The position numbers and the translations under genes were made by a program. Source: Rhizomicrobium palustre (lineage in GTDB: Bacteria; Pseudomonadota; Alphaproteobacteria; Micropepsales; Micropepsaceae). Taken from it: a stretch of 64,000 bases of DNA. Positions 43,231 to 51,961 of the stretch are shown one piece after another (the first letter of the stretch is position 1; every line of letters begins with the position of its first letter). Below the pieces are notes generated by a model. It saw nothing but the letters and a program-made list of their open reading frames with translations. It was not told the origin of the DNA and made no database searches. The stretch covers positions 372,139 to 436,138 of the forward strand of contig NZ_JAASRM010000001.1 of the NCBI RefSeq assembly GCF_011761565.1, read 5' to 3'.

Positions 43231-43252
43231 CGTACCGTACTGTATCGTACAC
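43231..43252. promoter_or_regulatory. TetR operator at efflux operon promoter
   Basis: Contains GTACTGTATCGTAC (43237-43250), 13 of 14 bases identical to the word before TetR paralogue 1, plus an extra GTAC half-site on the left. It lies 15 bases before the NodT start. Confidence 0.7.
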
Positions 43253-43266
43253 AATCCGAGGTCTCC

Positions 43267-44700
43267 ATGTCACGGGCGAAGTCTTCGGTACTCCAGGCGA
43301 TTCTCGTCGGCTCGAGTCTGACGCTGACGGCTTGTGTGCCCGATCTTGGCCCCCGCCCCGAACTTGCCACCCCTGCGAAATTCGACAGCGCGCAAAGCCT
43401 CTCCGCTGAGACCGCGGCCTGGCCAGAAAACGCGTGGTGGAAATCCTTTGGCGATGCCGCGCTCGATCAGTTGATCGCCGACGCGCTGAAAGACTCGCCC
43501 GATCTGAAAATGGCCGCCGCGCGCGTCAAAGCCTCCGAAGGCGTGGCCGATGTTTATGGCTCGCTGTTGTGGCCGACGGTGGAAGGCAATGCCACCTTCA
43601 TGGAGACCGAGATCACGCAGAACATCGGCTTTCCCGCGATGTTCCAGCCCTATCTGCCCAAGGGCTTTCATAACGCCGCGCTTTTGACGCTCGGCATGCA
43701 GTACCAGCTCGATCTTTTCGGGAAGAACCGCGCCAATTTCGCCGCCGCCCTCTCCACCGCCGAAGCCGCCAAAGCGGAGCAAGAAGAAGCGCGCCTGCAA
43801 ATCTCGGCGGGCGTTGCCGCGCTTTATGCCGCCCTGACCCAGATTGAAGCCGATGGCGCCACCGCCGATGAGGCCATCCGCATACGGAGCGAAAGCCTGA
43901 CGCTCGTGGAAAAACGTTTCGCGGCGGGACTGGAAAACGAAGCCAGCCGCTCGCAGGCCCGCGCTCTTGTGGAAGCTGCCAAGGTGCAGAAGGAAGCGGT
44001 GAATGCCGCCAATGCCCGCGTGCGCCATGCCATCGCCGCGTTGATTGGCAAGGGCCCCGATTACGGGCTTCAAATCAAAGTCATGCGCGCCCATCCCTTG
44101 CGCTCGTCGGGCCTGCCGCAAAAACTGAGCCTTGATCTTATCGGACGCCGCCCAGATCTCGTCGCCGCGCGCGCTTATGCTGAAGCCGCCGCCAAAGGCA
44201 TCGATGCGGCAGAGGCCAATTTCTATCCCAATATCGATCTCACCGGGCTTTATGGCTTTGGCACGCTGGATGCGAAATCGCTGCTGAAATCCTCCTCCGA
44301 GATGGCAGGCATAGGCCCGGCCTTGCGGCTTCCCATTTTCGATTATGGCCGCAACACCGGCATCTATCGCGCGGCGGGCGCCAAATACGAGGCCGCGGTG
44401 GCGCTCTATGACAAGACGCTCGGCAATGCTTTGCGCGATGTCGCGGACGCCTATTCCAACCGCAAGGCGCTGGAAGGCGAACTCAGCCACGCCCGCAACG
44501 CCCTATCGGAAAGCGAGAACGCCTATCGCGTCATCCGCACCCGCTATCAGGCGGGCATGGCGCGCTACCTCGATGTCCTCGCGGTGGAAGACCGCCTCTT
44601 GGTGCAGCGCATGGCCGTGGCCGATTTCGAAGCGCAAGCCTTTGCCTATGACATTGCCCTGATCCGCGCCCTTGGTGGCGGATATAGCGCGAAGATGTGA
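43267..44700 (+). CDS. NodT-family outer membrane efflux lipoprotein
   Basis: A 477-aa TolC-like outer membrane channel. A lipoprotein signal with lipobox LTAC ends at Cys24. Two outer-membrane efflux (OEP) repeats follow, with WWKSFGDAALDQLIADAL near 57-74, the barrel segment LDLFGKNRA and the second-half equivalent IFDYGRNTG. First gene of a tripartite operon with an HlyD-type adaptor and a DHA2-type MFS pump. Confidence 0.93.
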   Translation: MSRAKSSVLQAILVGSSLTLTACVPDLGPRPELATPAKFDSAQSLSAETAAWPENAWWKSFGDAALDQLIADALKDSPDLKMAAARVKASEGVADVYGSLLWPTVEGNATFMETEITQNIGFPAMFQPYLPKGFHNAALLTLGMQYQLDLFGKNRANFAAALSTAEAAKAEQEEARLQISAGVAALYAALTQIEADGATADEAIRIRSESLTLVEKRFAAGLENEASRSQARALVEAAKVQKEAVNAANARVRHAIAALIGKGPDYGLQIKVMRAHPLRSSGLPQKLSLDLIGRRPDLVAARAYAEAAAKGIDAAEANFYPNIDLTGLYGFGTLDAKSLLKSSSEMAGIGPALRLPIFDYGRNTGIYRAAGAKYEAAVALYDKTLGNALRDVADAYSNRKALEGELSHARNALSESENAYRVIRTRYQAGMARYLDVLAVEDRLLVQRMAVADFEAQAFAYDIALIRALGGGYSAKM

Positions 44701-44708
44701 GACCCATC

Positions 44709-45686
44709 ATGGCCGACCAAAATCTTTCCGGCGCCCGCAAAACCTATTTCGCCTGGTTCGGTATCGGCATTGCCGTGCTGGCGGTAATCGCGATCGGCTA
44801 TTGGTGGCTGGTGGCGAGCAATTACGTCTCCACCGAAGACGCTTACGTGCAGGTCTCCTCCGCGCAGGTGACGCCTCTTACCAATGGCCGGGTACAAGAG
44901 GTGCGGGTGCATGACAGTGAGGAGGTGCACCAAGGCGATGTGCTGGTGGTGATCGATCCCGCCGACGCCAAGCTCACGCTTGCGCAAGCTGAAGCCGCGT
45001 ACGGCGCGATGACCCGCAAGGTGGAAACCTATTTCGCGGCGGCTGAAGCACGCCGGGCCGATTATCTGCGCACCAAGCTTGATTACGAACGCCGCCTGAA
45101 AATCCAGGGCACCGGCGCGATGTCGAATGAAGAATTCACTTCCGTCCGCGCCGCTTATGAAGCCGCCAAGGCCGCATTGGGCGCTGCCGAGGCCTTAACC
45201 CGCAACACCGATGTCGCCCATCACCCCGAAGTGCTGGCGGCGGCAGCGCAGCGCGATACCGCAAAACTCAATCTGGAGCGTACCGTGATCCGCGCGCCCG
45301 TCACCGGCATCGTGGCGCAGAGGAATATCCAGGTCGGCCAGATGGCGGCGGCGGGCCGCCCGGTGATGACGGTCGTTCCTGTCGCCGATGTTTATGTCGA
45401 AGCCAATTTCAAGGAAGACCAGCTCGCCCATGTGAAGAAAGGCCAGCCGGTCACGCTGATCAGCGATCTTTATGGCTCCAGCGCGAAGTTCCACGGCACT
45501 GTTGCCGGGCTTGGCGGCGGCACTGGCGCGGCCTTCGCGATCATTCCGGCCCAGAACGCCACCGGCAATTGGATCAAGGTGGTGCAGCGCATTCCGGTCC
45601 GCATCACGCTCGACCGCGATGAGCTGAAGGCGCATCCCTTGCGCGTCGGCCTCTCCATGAAAGCCACCATCGACGTGTCGAACTGA
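44709..45686 (+). CDS. EmrA/HlyD-type membrane fusion protein
   Basis: A 325-aa periplasmic adaptor. One N-terminal membrane helix (about residues 14-36), then the lipoyl half-motif VSTEDAYVQVSSAQVTPLTNGRV, a coiled-coil hairpin (about 85-165), the second half VIRAPVTGIV, and a beta-barrel with VYVEANFKEDQLAHV. A GTG four codons earlier, overlapping the previous stop, is an alternative start. It joins the NodT channel and the EmrB-like pump. Confidence 0.93.
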   Translation: MADQNLSGARKTYFAWFGIGIAVLAVIAIGYWWLVASNYVSTEDAYVQVSSAQVTPLTNGRVQEVRVHDSEEVHQGDVLVVIDPADAKLTLAQAEAAYGAMTRKVETYFAAAEARRADYLRTKLDYERRLKIQGTGAMSNEEFTSVRAAYEAAKAALGAAEALTRNTDVAHHPEVLAAAAQRDTAKLNLERTVIRAPVTGIVAQRNIQVGQMAAAGRPVMTVVPVADVYVEANFKEDQLAHVKKGQPVTLISDLYGSSAKFHGTVAGLGGGTGAAFAIIPAQNATGNWIKVVQRIPVRITLDRDELKAHPLRVGLSMKATIDVSN

Positions 45687-45690
45687 GGCC

Positions 45691-47223
45691 ATGAGCGCGG
45701 GCGGCAAAAAAGAACCTTCGGGGTTTGTCCTCGTCGCCATTGTGCTGGTGCTGGCGATGGCGAACTTCCTCGCCATTCTCGACATCACCATCGTCAATGT
45801 GCTGGTGCCGCAGATCGCGGGCGGCCTCGCGGTCTCTTCCGCCGACGGGACTTGGGTGATCACCGCCTATGCCGTCGCCGAAGCAATCATGGTGCCGCTG
45901 ACCGGCTGGCTCGCCGAGCGTTTTGGCCCCGTCAGGGTGTTTGTCACCGGCATTTTCGGTTTCGGCATTGTCTCGGTGTTGTGCGGCCTTGCCACCAGCC
46001 TGCCGATGCTGATCGTCTTCCGCATCCTGCTCGGCATGTGCGGCGGGCCGCTGATCCCGCTCTCGCAAACCCTCCTCCTGAAAGTCGTGCCGCAGAAGCA
46101 TGAGGTCGCCGCCCTCGCCGTCTGGTCCATGACCACCATTCTCGCCCCTGTCGCGGGGCCAGCGCTGGGCGGCATCATCGCCGATCAATGGAGCTGGCCT
46201 TGGGCCTTCCATTTCAAGCTGCCGCTGGCTTTGCCGCTCGCCGCGCTCGCCTGGTATGTGCTCAAGGACCATGAAATGCCCACGATGAAATCCCGCGTCG
46301 ACTTCGTCGGCCTTGGCCTGTTGGTGCTCTGGGTCGGCGCATTGCAGATCATGCTCGGCAATGGCCAGAACATGGATTGGTTCAATTCCGATTTCATTGT
46401 CGCGCTGCTGGTCACCACCATTCTCGGCTTCATCGCCTTTGTGATCTGGGAGATGACCGATACCAATCCCATCGTGAATTTACGCGTCTTCGCCAACCGC
46501 TCCTTCTCAGTCTCGATGGTGGTGATCGCGCTCGCCTACGGCGCCATGTTCGGCGCGGTGGTGCTGGTGCCGCTCTGGCTCCAGAACATTCAGGGCTACA
46601 CCGCCACCCTTGCCGGCTATAACACCGCCTTCGCAGGCATCTTCTCGGTGATCCTGGCACCCATCACCACCAAGCTGATGACCAAATTCGATCACCGCCT
46701 GCTCATCATGGTGGGGCTGCTCTTCTGCGCCGGCTCATCCTTGATGCGCATCTTCTTCAATGGCGAGATGACCTTCGAGATGCTGCTCTGGCCGCAAGTG
46801 CTGCAAGGTCTTTCTTTCCCGCTGATCATCATTCCCTTGATGGACATGTCGGTCAGTTCCCTGCCGCCGAAGGATACTGCCGCCGGCGCGGGCCAGTTCA
46901 ATTTCATCCGGACCCTGTCGGGCGCCATCGCCACCGCTGTGGTGGTCGCCGCCTGGGAGAACGCCATCAAATGGAACAAGGCGGTTTTGGTCAGCCGCGT
47001 TCGGCACGGCCAGGACATGATGGCGGCTTTACAGGCAGGTGGCTTCACTGAACAAAAAGCGCGCAGCCTCTTTGACCTGGGCGTGCTGCAACAAGCCGCG
47101 CAGCTAGGCACCAACCAGACCTTCCTCGCCATCGGCGTGGTGTTATTGTTCACCGCAGCCGCTGTCTGGATCGCGCCCAAGCCGCCACGTCATGCGAATG
47201 GGAAACCTCCAGTGGGGCATTAG
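45691..47223 (+). CDS. EmrB/QacA-type MFS drug exporter (DHA2)
   Basis: A 510-aa 14-helix proton antiporter. Motif D1 LDITIVNVLVPQI near residues 30-42, WVITAYAVAEA, motif A GWLAERFGPVRVF and motif C GPALGGIIAD are present. With the NodT and EmrA-like partners it forms a tripartite system exporting hydrophobic compounds across both membranes, presumably induced when the adjacent TetR repressor releases its operator. Confidence 0.94.
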   Translation: MSAGGKKEPSGFVLVAIVLVLAMANFLAILDITIVNVLVPQIAGGLAVSSADGTWVITAYAVAEAIMVPLTGWLAERFGPVRVFVTGIFGFGIVSVLCGLATSLPMLIVFRILLGMCGGPLIPLSQTLLLKVVPQKHEVAALAVWSMTTILAPVAGPALGGIIADQWSWPWAFHFKLPLALPLAALAWYVLKDHEMPTMKSRVDFVGLGLLVLWVGALQIMLGNGQNMDWFNSDFIVALLVTTILGFIAFVIWEMTDTNPIVNLRVFANRSFSVSMVVIALAYGAMFGAVVLVPLWLQNIQGYTATLAGYNTAFAGIFSVILAPITTKLMTKFDHRLLIMVGLLFCAGSSLMRIFFNGEMTFEMLLWPQVLQGLSFPLIIIPLMDMSVSSLPPKDTAAGAGQFNFIRTLSGAIATAVVVAAWENAIKWNKAVLVSRVRHGQDMMAALQAGGFTEQKARSLFDLGVLQQAAQLGTNQTFLAIGVVLLFTAAAVWIAPKPPRHANGKPPVGH

Positions 47224-47242
47224 TCCGCACACTGGGGGACGT

Positions 47243-48079
47243 ATGTACGACATCCTGAAGGACTTCCTGGAGCGCCCCGAACCGTTTTCGGTCTATACGG
47301 CCGAAGATTTGTGGACGGATGAGCATATCTCCGAGCGCATGCTGCATCACCACTTGGATCCCGCGACCGATCTAGCCTCGCGCCGCCCGGAAAGCATCGA
47401 CCGGCTGGTGCGCTGGATCGAATCCCGCCTCGGCCTTGCGGGGCAGCGCATTTGCGACCTTGGCTGCGGGCCTGGGCTTTATACCGAGCGGATGGCGATG
47501 TATGGGGCGAGTGCCTGCGGGGTGGATTTCTCCGAACGCTCGCTTAATCACGCCCGCTGGTCGGCGGCGGCCAAGCGGCTGAAGATCACCTATCACAAGG
47601 CAAATTACTTGAACGACGCGCTGCCCGGCTCCCAGCATGTCGTGACCTTGATCTATGGCGATTATTGCGCCCTCTCGCCGGGGCAGCGTCGCCATCTTTT
47701 GAAGCGTGTGCACGACATGCTTTTGCCGGGCGGGCATTTCGTCTTCGATGTCTTCTCGCGCGCCCAATTCGGACCTGTGGAAGAAGAATTTGTCTGCGAG
47801 CGAAATCTGATGAACAGCTTCTGGGCCGAGGGCGATTACATCGGCTTCAAGGTCACCCACCGCTATAACGAGATATATCTAGGCCTCGACCGCTATCTCA
47901 TTGTCGAGCCGGGGCGCCAGCGCCAGATCTATAACTGGATGCAATATCTCTCGCCGCATCAGGTCGAGCTTGAGCTGAAACAAGCCGGGCTCACGCCGGT
48001 CGAGATTTTTGATCTCAACACCGGCGCCGGCTGGATCGAAAAAGCCCTGCCGTTCGGGGTGCTGGCAAAGCGGGGCTGA
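47243..48079 (+). CDS. Class I SAM-dependent methyltransferase
   Basis: A 278-aa methyltransferase. SAM motif I ICDLGCGPGLYTERMA (about residues 68-83), acidic post-I in ACGVDFSERSL, and the motif IV region VVTLIYGDYCALS. The C-terminal half (QIYNWMQYLSPHQVELELKQAGL) resembles ubiquinone-type methyltransferases. Substrate unknown. GGGGGA precedes the ATG, 19 bases after the pump gene, so it may be transcribed with the efflux operon and modify a substrate, but this is speculative. Confidence 0.88.
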   Translation: MYDILKDFLERPEPFSVYTAEDLWTDEHISERMLHHHLDPATDLASRRPESIDRLVRWIESRLGLAGQRICDLGCGPGLYTERMAMYGASACGVDFSERSLNHARWSAAAKRLKITYHKANYLNDALPGSQHVVTLIYGDYCALSPGQRRHLLKRVHDMLLPGGHFVFDVFSRAQFGPVEEEFVCERNLMNSFWAEGDYIGFKVTHRYNEIYLGLDRYLIVEPGRQRQIYNWMQYLSPHQVELELKQAGLTPVEIFDLNTGAGWIEKALPFGVLAKRG

Positions 48080-48089
48080 TCCTAATCTC

Positions 48090-48197
48090 GTCATGGCCGG
48101 GCTCCGACCCGGCCATCCATATAGAAGCCACTCCAGCACATTTAATGTGCCAGATTTCCACGCTGTCTGGATGGCCGGGCCGGAGCCCGGCCATGAC
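48090..48197. repeat. Dispersed palindromic repeat R1, copy d
   Basis: GTCATGGCCGGG-CTCCGA-CCCGGCCATCCA then TGGATGGCCGGG-CCGGAG-CCCGGCCATGAC, separated by about 50 bases. It fills the gap between two convergent genes (methyltransferase and hemN). Confidence 0.85.
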
Positions 48198-48215
48198 GAA
48201 TAAGAAGATGCGCCC

Positions 48216-49550
48216 TTAAACCGCCACCGCGTGCACGGCTTTGCTTTTGGCGAGGTAGCTGTCGAACACGGACGCCACCAGGCGCACGGCGGCGCGGGCG
48301 GTTTGCGGCACCTTGAGCACCGCGCCATCGACCACCACAAAGCCTTCCTGGATCAGCGGGGCAAGTGCCTCCATCTCAGCCGGGAAATCGCCCGTAGACT
48401 TGCCGAAAGCGCTGAGATCGACCTCTAGGAAACACATCAGCTTTTCGATGATGCCACGGCGGAGCTTGTCGTCTTCCGACAGCGCGATACCGCGCGCCAC
48501 CGGCAATTCGCCCGCTTCCACATCCTTGCGCCATTCGGGCACTTCGGGCTTGTTCTGCACATAGCCTTGCGGCAGCGCGGAGATGGAGGACGCCCCCAGC
48601 CCGATCAGCGCCGGCGCGTCATCGCTGGTATAGCCCTGGAAATTACGTTGCAGGCTGCCGTCCTTCATGGCGATGGCCATGGAATCTTCCGGCACCGCGA
48701 AGTGATCGAGCCCGACCGCGACATAGCCCGCCGATGACAGCAGCGAATGGGCGAGCTCGAACTGCTCGAAACGCTCTTCGGCCTGGGGCAACGCGTCTTC
48801 CGGGATGAGCTGCATGTGCTTCTTGAAATGGGGCACATGGGCATAGCCGAACACCGCGAAACGCTGCGGCTTCAAAGTGAGCGCAAGTTCAATGGTGCGC
48901 GCGACATTCGCGTTGGTCTGATGCGGCAAGCCATAGATGAGATCGATGTTGAGCGAAGCAACGCCCGCCGCGCGCAAGGCATCCACCACCGCCTTGGTCT
49001 CATCATAAGGCTGAATGCGGTTGATCGCCTTCTGCACTTTGGGGTCGAAATCCTGCACCCCGATGGAGGCGCGGTTCAGCCCGCATTCAGCGAGCGCCGT
49101 GATCATCTCCTGTTTCATGCCGCGCGGATCGATCTCCACCGCGAATTCCGCATCAGGGGCGAAATCGAAAGCCTCGTCGAGGGCCTTCTTCACCTTGCGC
49201 ACATCATCGGGCGCCAGCATGGTCGGCGAACCGCCGCCCCAATGCAGATGCGTGACCTTGTGGCCCTTCACGAGAGGACCCATCGTGGCGATCTCGGCGA
49301 GCAGGTTCTGCAAATAGGACTGCACCGGCGAATAACGGTTCACCACCGTCGTATGGCAGCCGCAGAACCAGCACAGCGTGTCGCAGAACGGAATGTGCAG
49401 ATAAAGCGAGAGCGGCAGGCCTTCAGGCAGATTGGCCAGCCACTCGCGCATGGTTGCACTCGTCACACCGGGATGGAAATGCGGCGCGGTGGGATAAGAG
49501 GTGTAACGCGGCACGCGTGCAGAGAAGAGATCGACTCGAGTGTTCATCAT
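48216..49550 (-). CDS. hemN: Oxygen-independent coproporphyrinogen III oxidase
   Basis: A 444-aa radical-SAM enzyme making protoporphyrinogen without oxygen. PRYTSYPTAPHFH is the family start, and the 4Fe-4S motif CDTLCWFCGC (CxxxCxxC plus an extra Cys, about residues 55-64) is intact, as are LHWGGGSPT and the HemN C-terminal domain. Tandem ATGs at 49550 and 49547 are the likely start; an upstream GTG (49589) has no ribosome binding site. A weak FNR-like half-site TTGAT lies at 49576. Confidence 0.94.
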   Translation of the reverse strand: MMNTRVDLFSARVPRYTSYPTAPHFHPGVTSATMREWLANLPEGLPLSLYLHIPFCDTLCWFCGCHTTVVNRYSPVQSYLQNLLAEIATMGPLVKGHKVTHLHWGGGSPTMLAPDDVRKVKKALDEAFDFAPDAEFAVEIDPRGMKQEMITALAECGLNRASIGVQDFDPKVQKAINRIQPYDETKAVVDALRAAGVASLNIDLIYGLPHQTNANVARTIELALTLKPQRFAVFGYAHVPHFKKHMQLIPEDALPQAEERFEQFELAHSLLSSAGYVAVGLDHFAVPEDSMAIAMKDGSLQRNFQGYTSDDAPALIGLGASSISALPQGYVQNKPEVPEWRKDVEAGELPVARGIALSEDDKLRRGIIEKLMCFLEVDLSAFGKSTGDFPAEMEALAPLIQEGFVVVDGAVLKVPQTARAAVRLVASVFDSYLAKSKAVHAVAV

Positions 49551-49632
49551 CAGGCCATTACGAAGCTGAGGTTTATTGATATCACGCACTGCGTCTGAAC
49601 GTATAAGACATAGCGCGTAGGCGGCGTTTTTC

Positions 49633-49660
49633 TTGACTTTTGCCGTAGATAGTGCATACT
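49633..49660 (+). promoter_or_regulatory. Sigma-70-like promoter of candidate RNA gene
   Basis: TTGACT (49633-49638) matches the -35 consensus at 5 of 6 bases. CATACT (49655-49660) matches the -10 at 4 of 6, with a 16-base spacer. The predicted start is near 49667, and no ORF follows on this strand. Confidence 0.55.
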
Positions 49661-49666
49661 AATACT

Positions 49667-49800
49667 CACCTAGCTCGCCGGTTCCCGGCGACGCAAAAGG
49701 TGCAAAGGACGGGCCCGCCCGCCGGGCCGGTCGACCCATTTGGCTGCGAGCCGGGGTCTTGATAGGGCGCTGCCTTTCGCGACAGCGCCCGCACCTTTTG
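49667..49800 (+). ncRNA. Candidate structured small RNA, unassigned family
   Basis: The transcript predicted from the upstream promoter would fold strongly. A 5' hairpin CGCCGG-TTC-CCGGCG (49676-49690) is followed by a closing helix CAAAAGGTGC (49694-49703) with GCACCTTTTG (49791-49800). This helix encloses three hairpins: GGCCCG/CGGGCC (49712-49728), GACCC-GGCT/AGCC-GGGTC (49733-49758) and GGGCGCTG/CAGCGCCC (49765-49790). The result is a four-way junction. The last hairpin followed by CCTTTTG could also act as a terminator. It does not fit tRNA, tmRNA, 4.5S, 6S or the riboswitch classes I know. Strand is inferred from the promoter; expression is not proven. Confidence 0.55.
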
Positions 49801-49978
49801 TAGGGGTATAGAAATCATTCCGACAGCTTAGCGCAGACGACACCGGGATTCCTATCCCTGGTTTCGCGTGTGATGCGCAAGATGGAGTTGGGATGTGCAC
49901 GCGGCTTTCCTCCCCCGCGTTGCGAGGGCGACAGAACTGGGAAATTGCGGAGAAAGCGGGGGCGGAAAGACGAGTGGC

Positions 49979-51961
49979 TTACGCCGCCGCGATGGCCGCT
50001 TCGGTCAGCATGGGCAGGTAGATGGTGAAGACCGTTCCCTGCCCCGCCAGCGAGCGGACATGGCAGCAACCCTGGTGGGAATCGACCACGCCATGCACCA
50101 CAACAAGCCCCAGGCCGGAACCTTTGCGCCGTCCTTTGGTGGTGAAGAAGGGCTCGAAGATGCGATCCATCACTTCGGCGGGAATGCCATGGCCGTTATC
50201 GGAGACCCGCACATAGCAATAGCGCCGCGTGGGATCGATGGAGCCCAAAATCCGCTCCTCCGGCGGCAGCGCATGGGCTTTCAACACCATGAGCTCGTTG
50301 TGCTCGGCCAGCCCCGCCGAAATCACGATACGGCCCGCTTCGCCTTCACAGGCATGTATGGCGTTAACGGCAAGGTTCTGCACAAGCTGCAAAAGCTGGG
50401 CGGCATTGCCATCCACCGGCAGGGCATCCTTGGGCAGCGCCAGCGATACCGTGGCGGGCGTCTCGCTGTCGCTCGGCACGACATCAAGGCTGGTGGAGAG
50501 AAGCTGGGTCAGATCCAGCGGCGTGCGCTCCACCGAGGCGGTCCGGGCAAAGCCAAGAATTTCATCGGTCAGCGACTTGCCGCGCTTGCACACGCCCAGA
50601 ATGCGCTCGGTGAGGTTGCGCTCCATGGCGTTGTCCGGCTCGGAGACGGCCGCTTTCTTTTCCAGAAGCCGCGCTTGGTTCTGAGCGAGCCCCAGGATCG
50701 CGCCGAGGATATTGTTGAAGTCATGCGCGATGCCCGCCGCCATCTGTCCCATGGCTTGCAGCTTGGCGCTTTCCTTTACCTGCTCTTCCAGGCGTTTGGC
50801 CTCCGCCAAAGCGGCGTTGCGGGCGGTGACATCTTCCACCCGCACCAGCACTTCACCGCCGGGCAAGCGGGCGCGATAAAGCTCGTAATCATGGCCCGCC
50901 AGGGTGATGGCACGATCATCCTTCTCGGCATGCAGAGGCTCGAGCACAAAAGGCAGAAGCGGCACATCACCGGTGCTTTGGGGCGAAATCGCGCGCGCCG
51001 CCGCATTGGCATATTCCACCGCACCATCCTGGCCGAGCACGAAAATGCCCTGGCTGACGCGATCCAGCCGCTCCAGCGTGCGCTGATTATAATCGAGGGC
51101 GAAGATCAGAGCGACAACCTGGGCCACCGATTTGGCGAAGGTAATCTCGCGCTCGCTCCAGGCATGGGGCGTGGGCGAGGAAATGATCAGCGAGGCCACC
51201 ACATCGCCGCGATAGGCCGCCGCCACATGCAGCACGGCGCGGATATTGTAGCGCGCGAAATACTCCCGCCCGGGCTGAAAATCCGGCGCGGTCATGACAT
51301 CCTCGGCAACGGAAACAAGGTCATTGCCGAGAAGGCTCGGATAGACATTCTCGATACAAGGGGGCGGTTCGGTGCCCTTGAGGTGACGGTTCACGCGCTG
51401 GTCATAGATATCGTGGAAGCGAAATCCCTGCCCGCCCTCTTCGATACGCCCTACGCAAGCCCTGGGATGGCCCATAACCCCGGCGGTCCATTCGGTAATG
51501 ATCTCCAGCCGCTGGTCCAGGGATTTGTCGGAGGAGAGCGCCAGCCTGGTGATCTTGCGCAGCGCCTCCTGATGGGCGGCAAGCTCGCGATCGCTGGCGG
51601 CAATTTCAGAGCGGGTCCCCAACATGCGCTGCAGCATGGCGGCGACCACCACGATCACCACCAGCCCGAACACGCGCGACGAAATGATTTCGGGCAGGGG
51701 CCTTTGCGCCTCCCCCCCCAGGAAAGGCGCCAGAATGGTGAGTGCGGCGCCAAGCCCAGCACTCCACCACATTGGGCGGGCACCAAACGCCGCCGCGGCG
51801 GCGATCACCAGCCCATAGGAAGCGCCATCGGCAGCGCCTCTCAGAGGCGTCATGTCGAGGAGGAATATGAAGCCAGAGGAGAGCAGGATTCCCACCCCCA
51901 CTAACCGGCTTTTGGTCTCGTTCTGCGGCCGCCACATTGCTTTGGTCCCGGCCCCCAACAT
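49979..51961 (-). CDS. Membrane sensor histidine kinase (GAF-PAS-HisKA-HATPase)
   Basis: A 660-aa kinase. The N-terminus has three to four membrane helices (about residues 20-110), then a GAF domain (about 140-300), a PAS domain (about 310-390), the H-box MAAGIAHDFNNILGAI with H413, N-box NLAVNAIHAC, and G-boxes in DNGHGIP and GSGLGLVVVHG. There is no receiver domain and no neighbouring response regulator. A start at Met9 is also possible, since GGGGCCGGGA precedes it. Signal unknown. Confidence 0.9.
   Translation of the reverse strand: MLGAGTKAMWRPQNETKSRLVGVGILLSSGFIFLLDMTPLRGAADGASYGLVIAAAAAFGARPMWWSAGLGAALTILAPFLGGEAQRPLPEIISSRVFGLVVIVVVAAMLQRMLGTRSEIAASDRELAAHQEALRKITRLALSSDKSLDQRLEIITEWTAGVMGHPRACVGRIEEGGQGFRFHDIYDQRVNRHLKGTEPPPCIENVYPSLLGNDLVSVAEDVMTAPDFQPGREYFARYNIRAVLHVAAAYRGDVVASLIISSPTPHAWSEREITFAKSVAQVVALIFALDYNQRTLERLDRVSQGIFVLGQDGAVEYANAAARAISPQSTGDVPLLPFVLEPLHAEKDDRAITLAGHDYELYRARLPGGEVLVRVEDVTARNAALAEAKRLEEQVKESAKLQAMGQMAAGIAHDFNNILGAILGLAQNQARLLEKKAAVSEPDNAMERNLTERILGVCKRGKSLTDEILGFARTASVERTPLDLTQLLSTSLDVVPSDSETPATVSLALPKDALPVDGNAAQLLQLVQNLAVNAIHACEGEAGRIVISAGLAEHNELMVLKAHALPPEERILGSIDPTRRYCYVRVSDNGHGIPAEVMDRIFEPFFTTKGRRKGSGLGLVVVHGVVDSHQGCCHVRSLAGQGTVFTIYLPMLTEAAIAAA

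Larger units (their letters stand above)
49551..49978. other. Gap between hemN and sensor kinase genes
   Basis: No protein-coding gene is supported. The middle third holds a promoter and a strongly structured RNA candidate on the plus strand, described separately. The remaining 180 bases next to the kinase stop show nothing I recognise. Confidence 0.6.

Noticed and set aside
49576-49589. FNR box before hemN
   Set aside because: Only the TTGAT half matches; the other half (CGCAC) is far from ATCAA, so I mention it but do not call it.
49667-49800. 4.5S, 6S or tmRNA identity for the structured RNA
   Set aside because: The GGAAGCAGC loop of SRP RNA, the single long bubble hairpin of 6S and the tRNA-like ends or tag reading frame of tmRNA are all missing.
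49895-51904. 669-codon plus-strand frame opposite the sensor kinase
   Set aside because: The minus strand carries the intact H-, N- and G-boxes; the plus frame gives Arg/Gln/His-rich sequence without domains.
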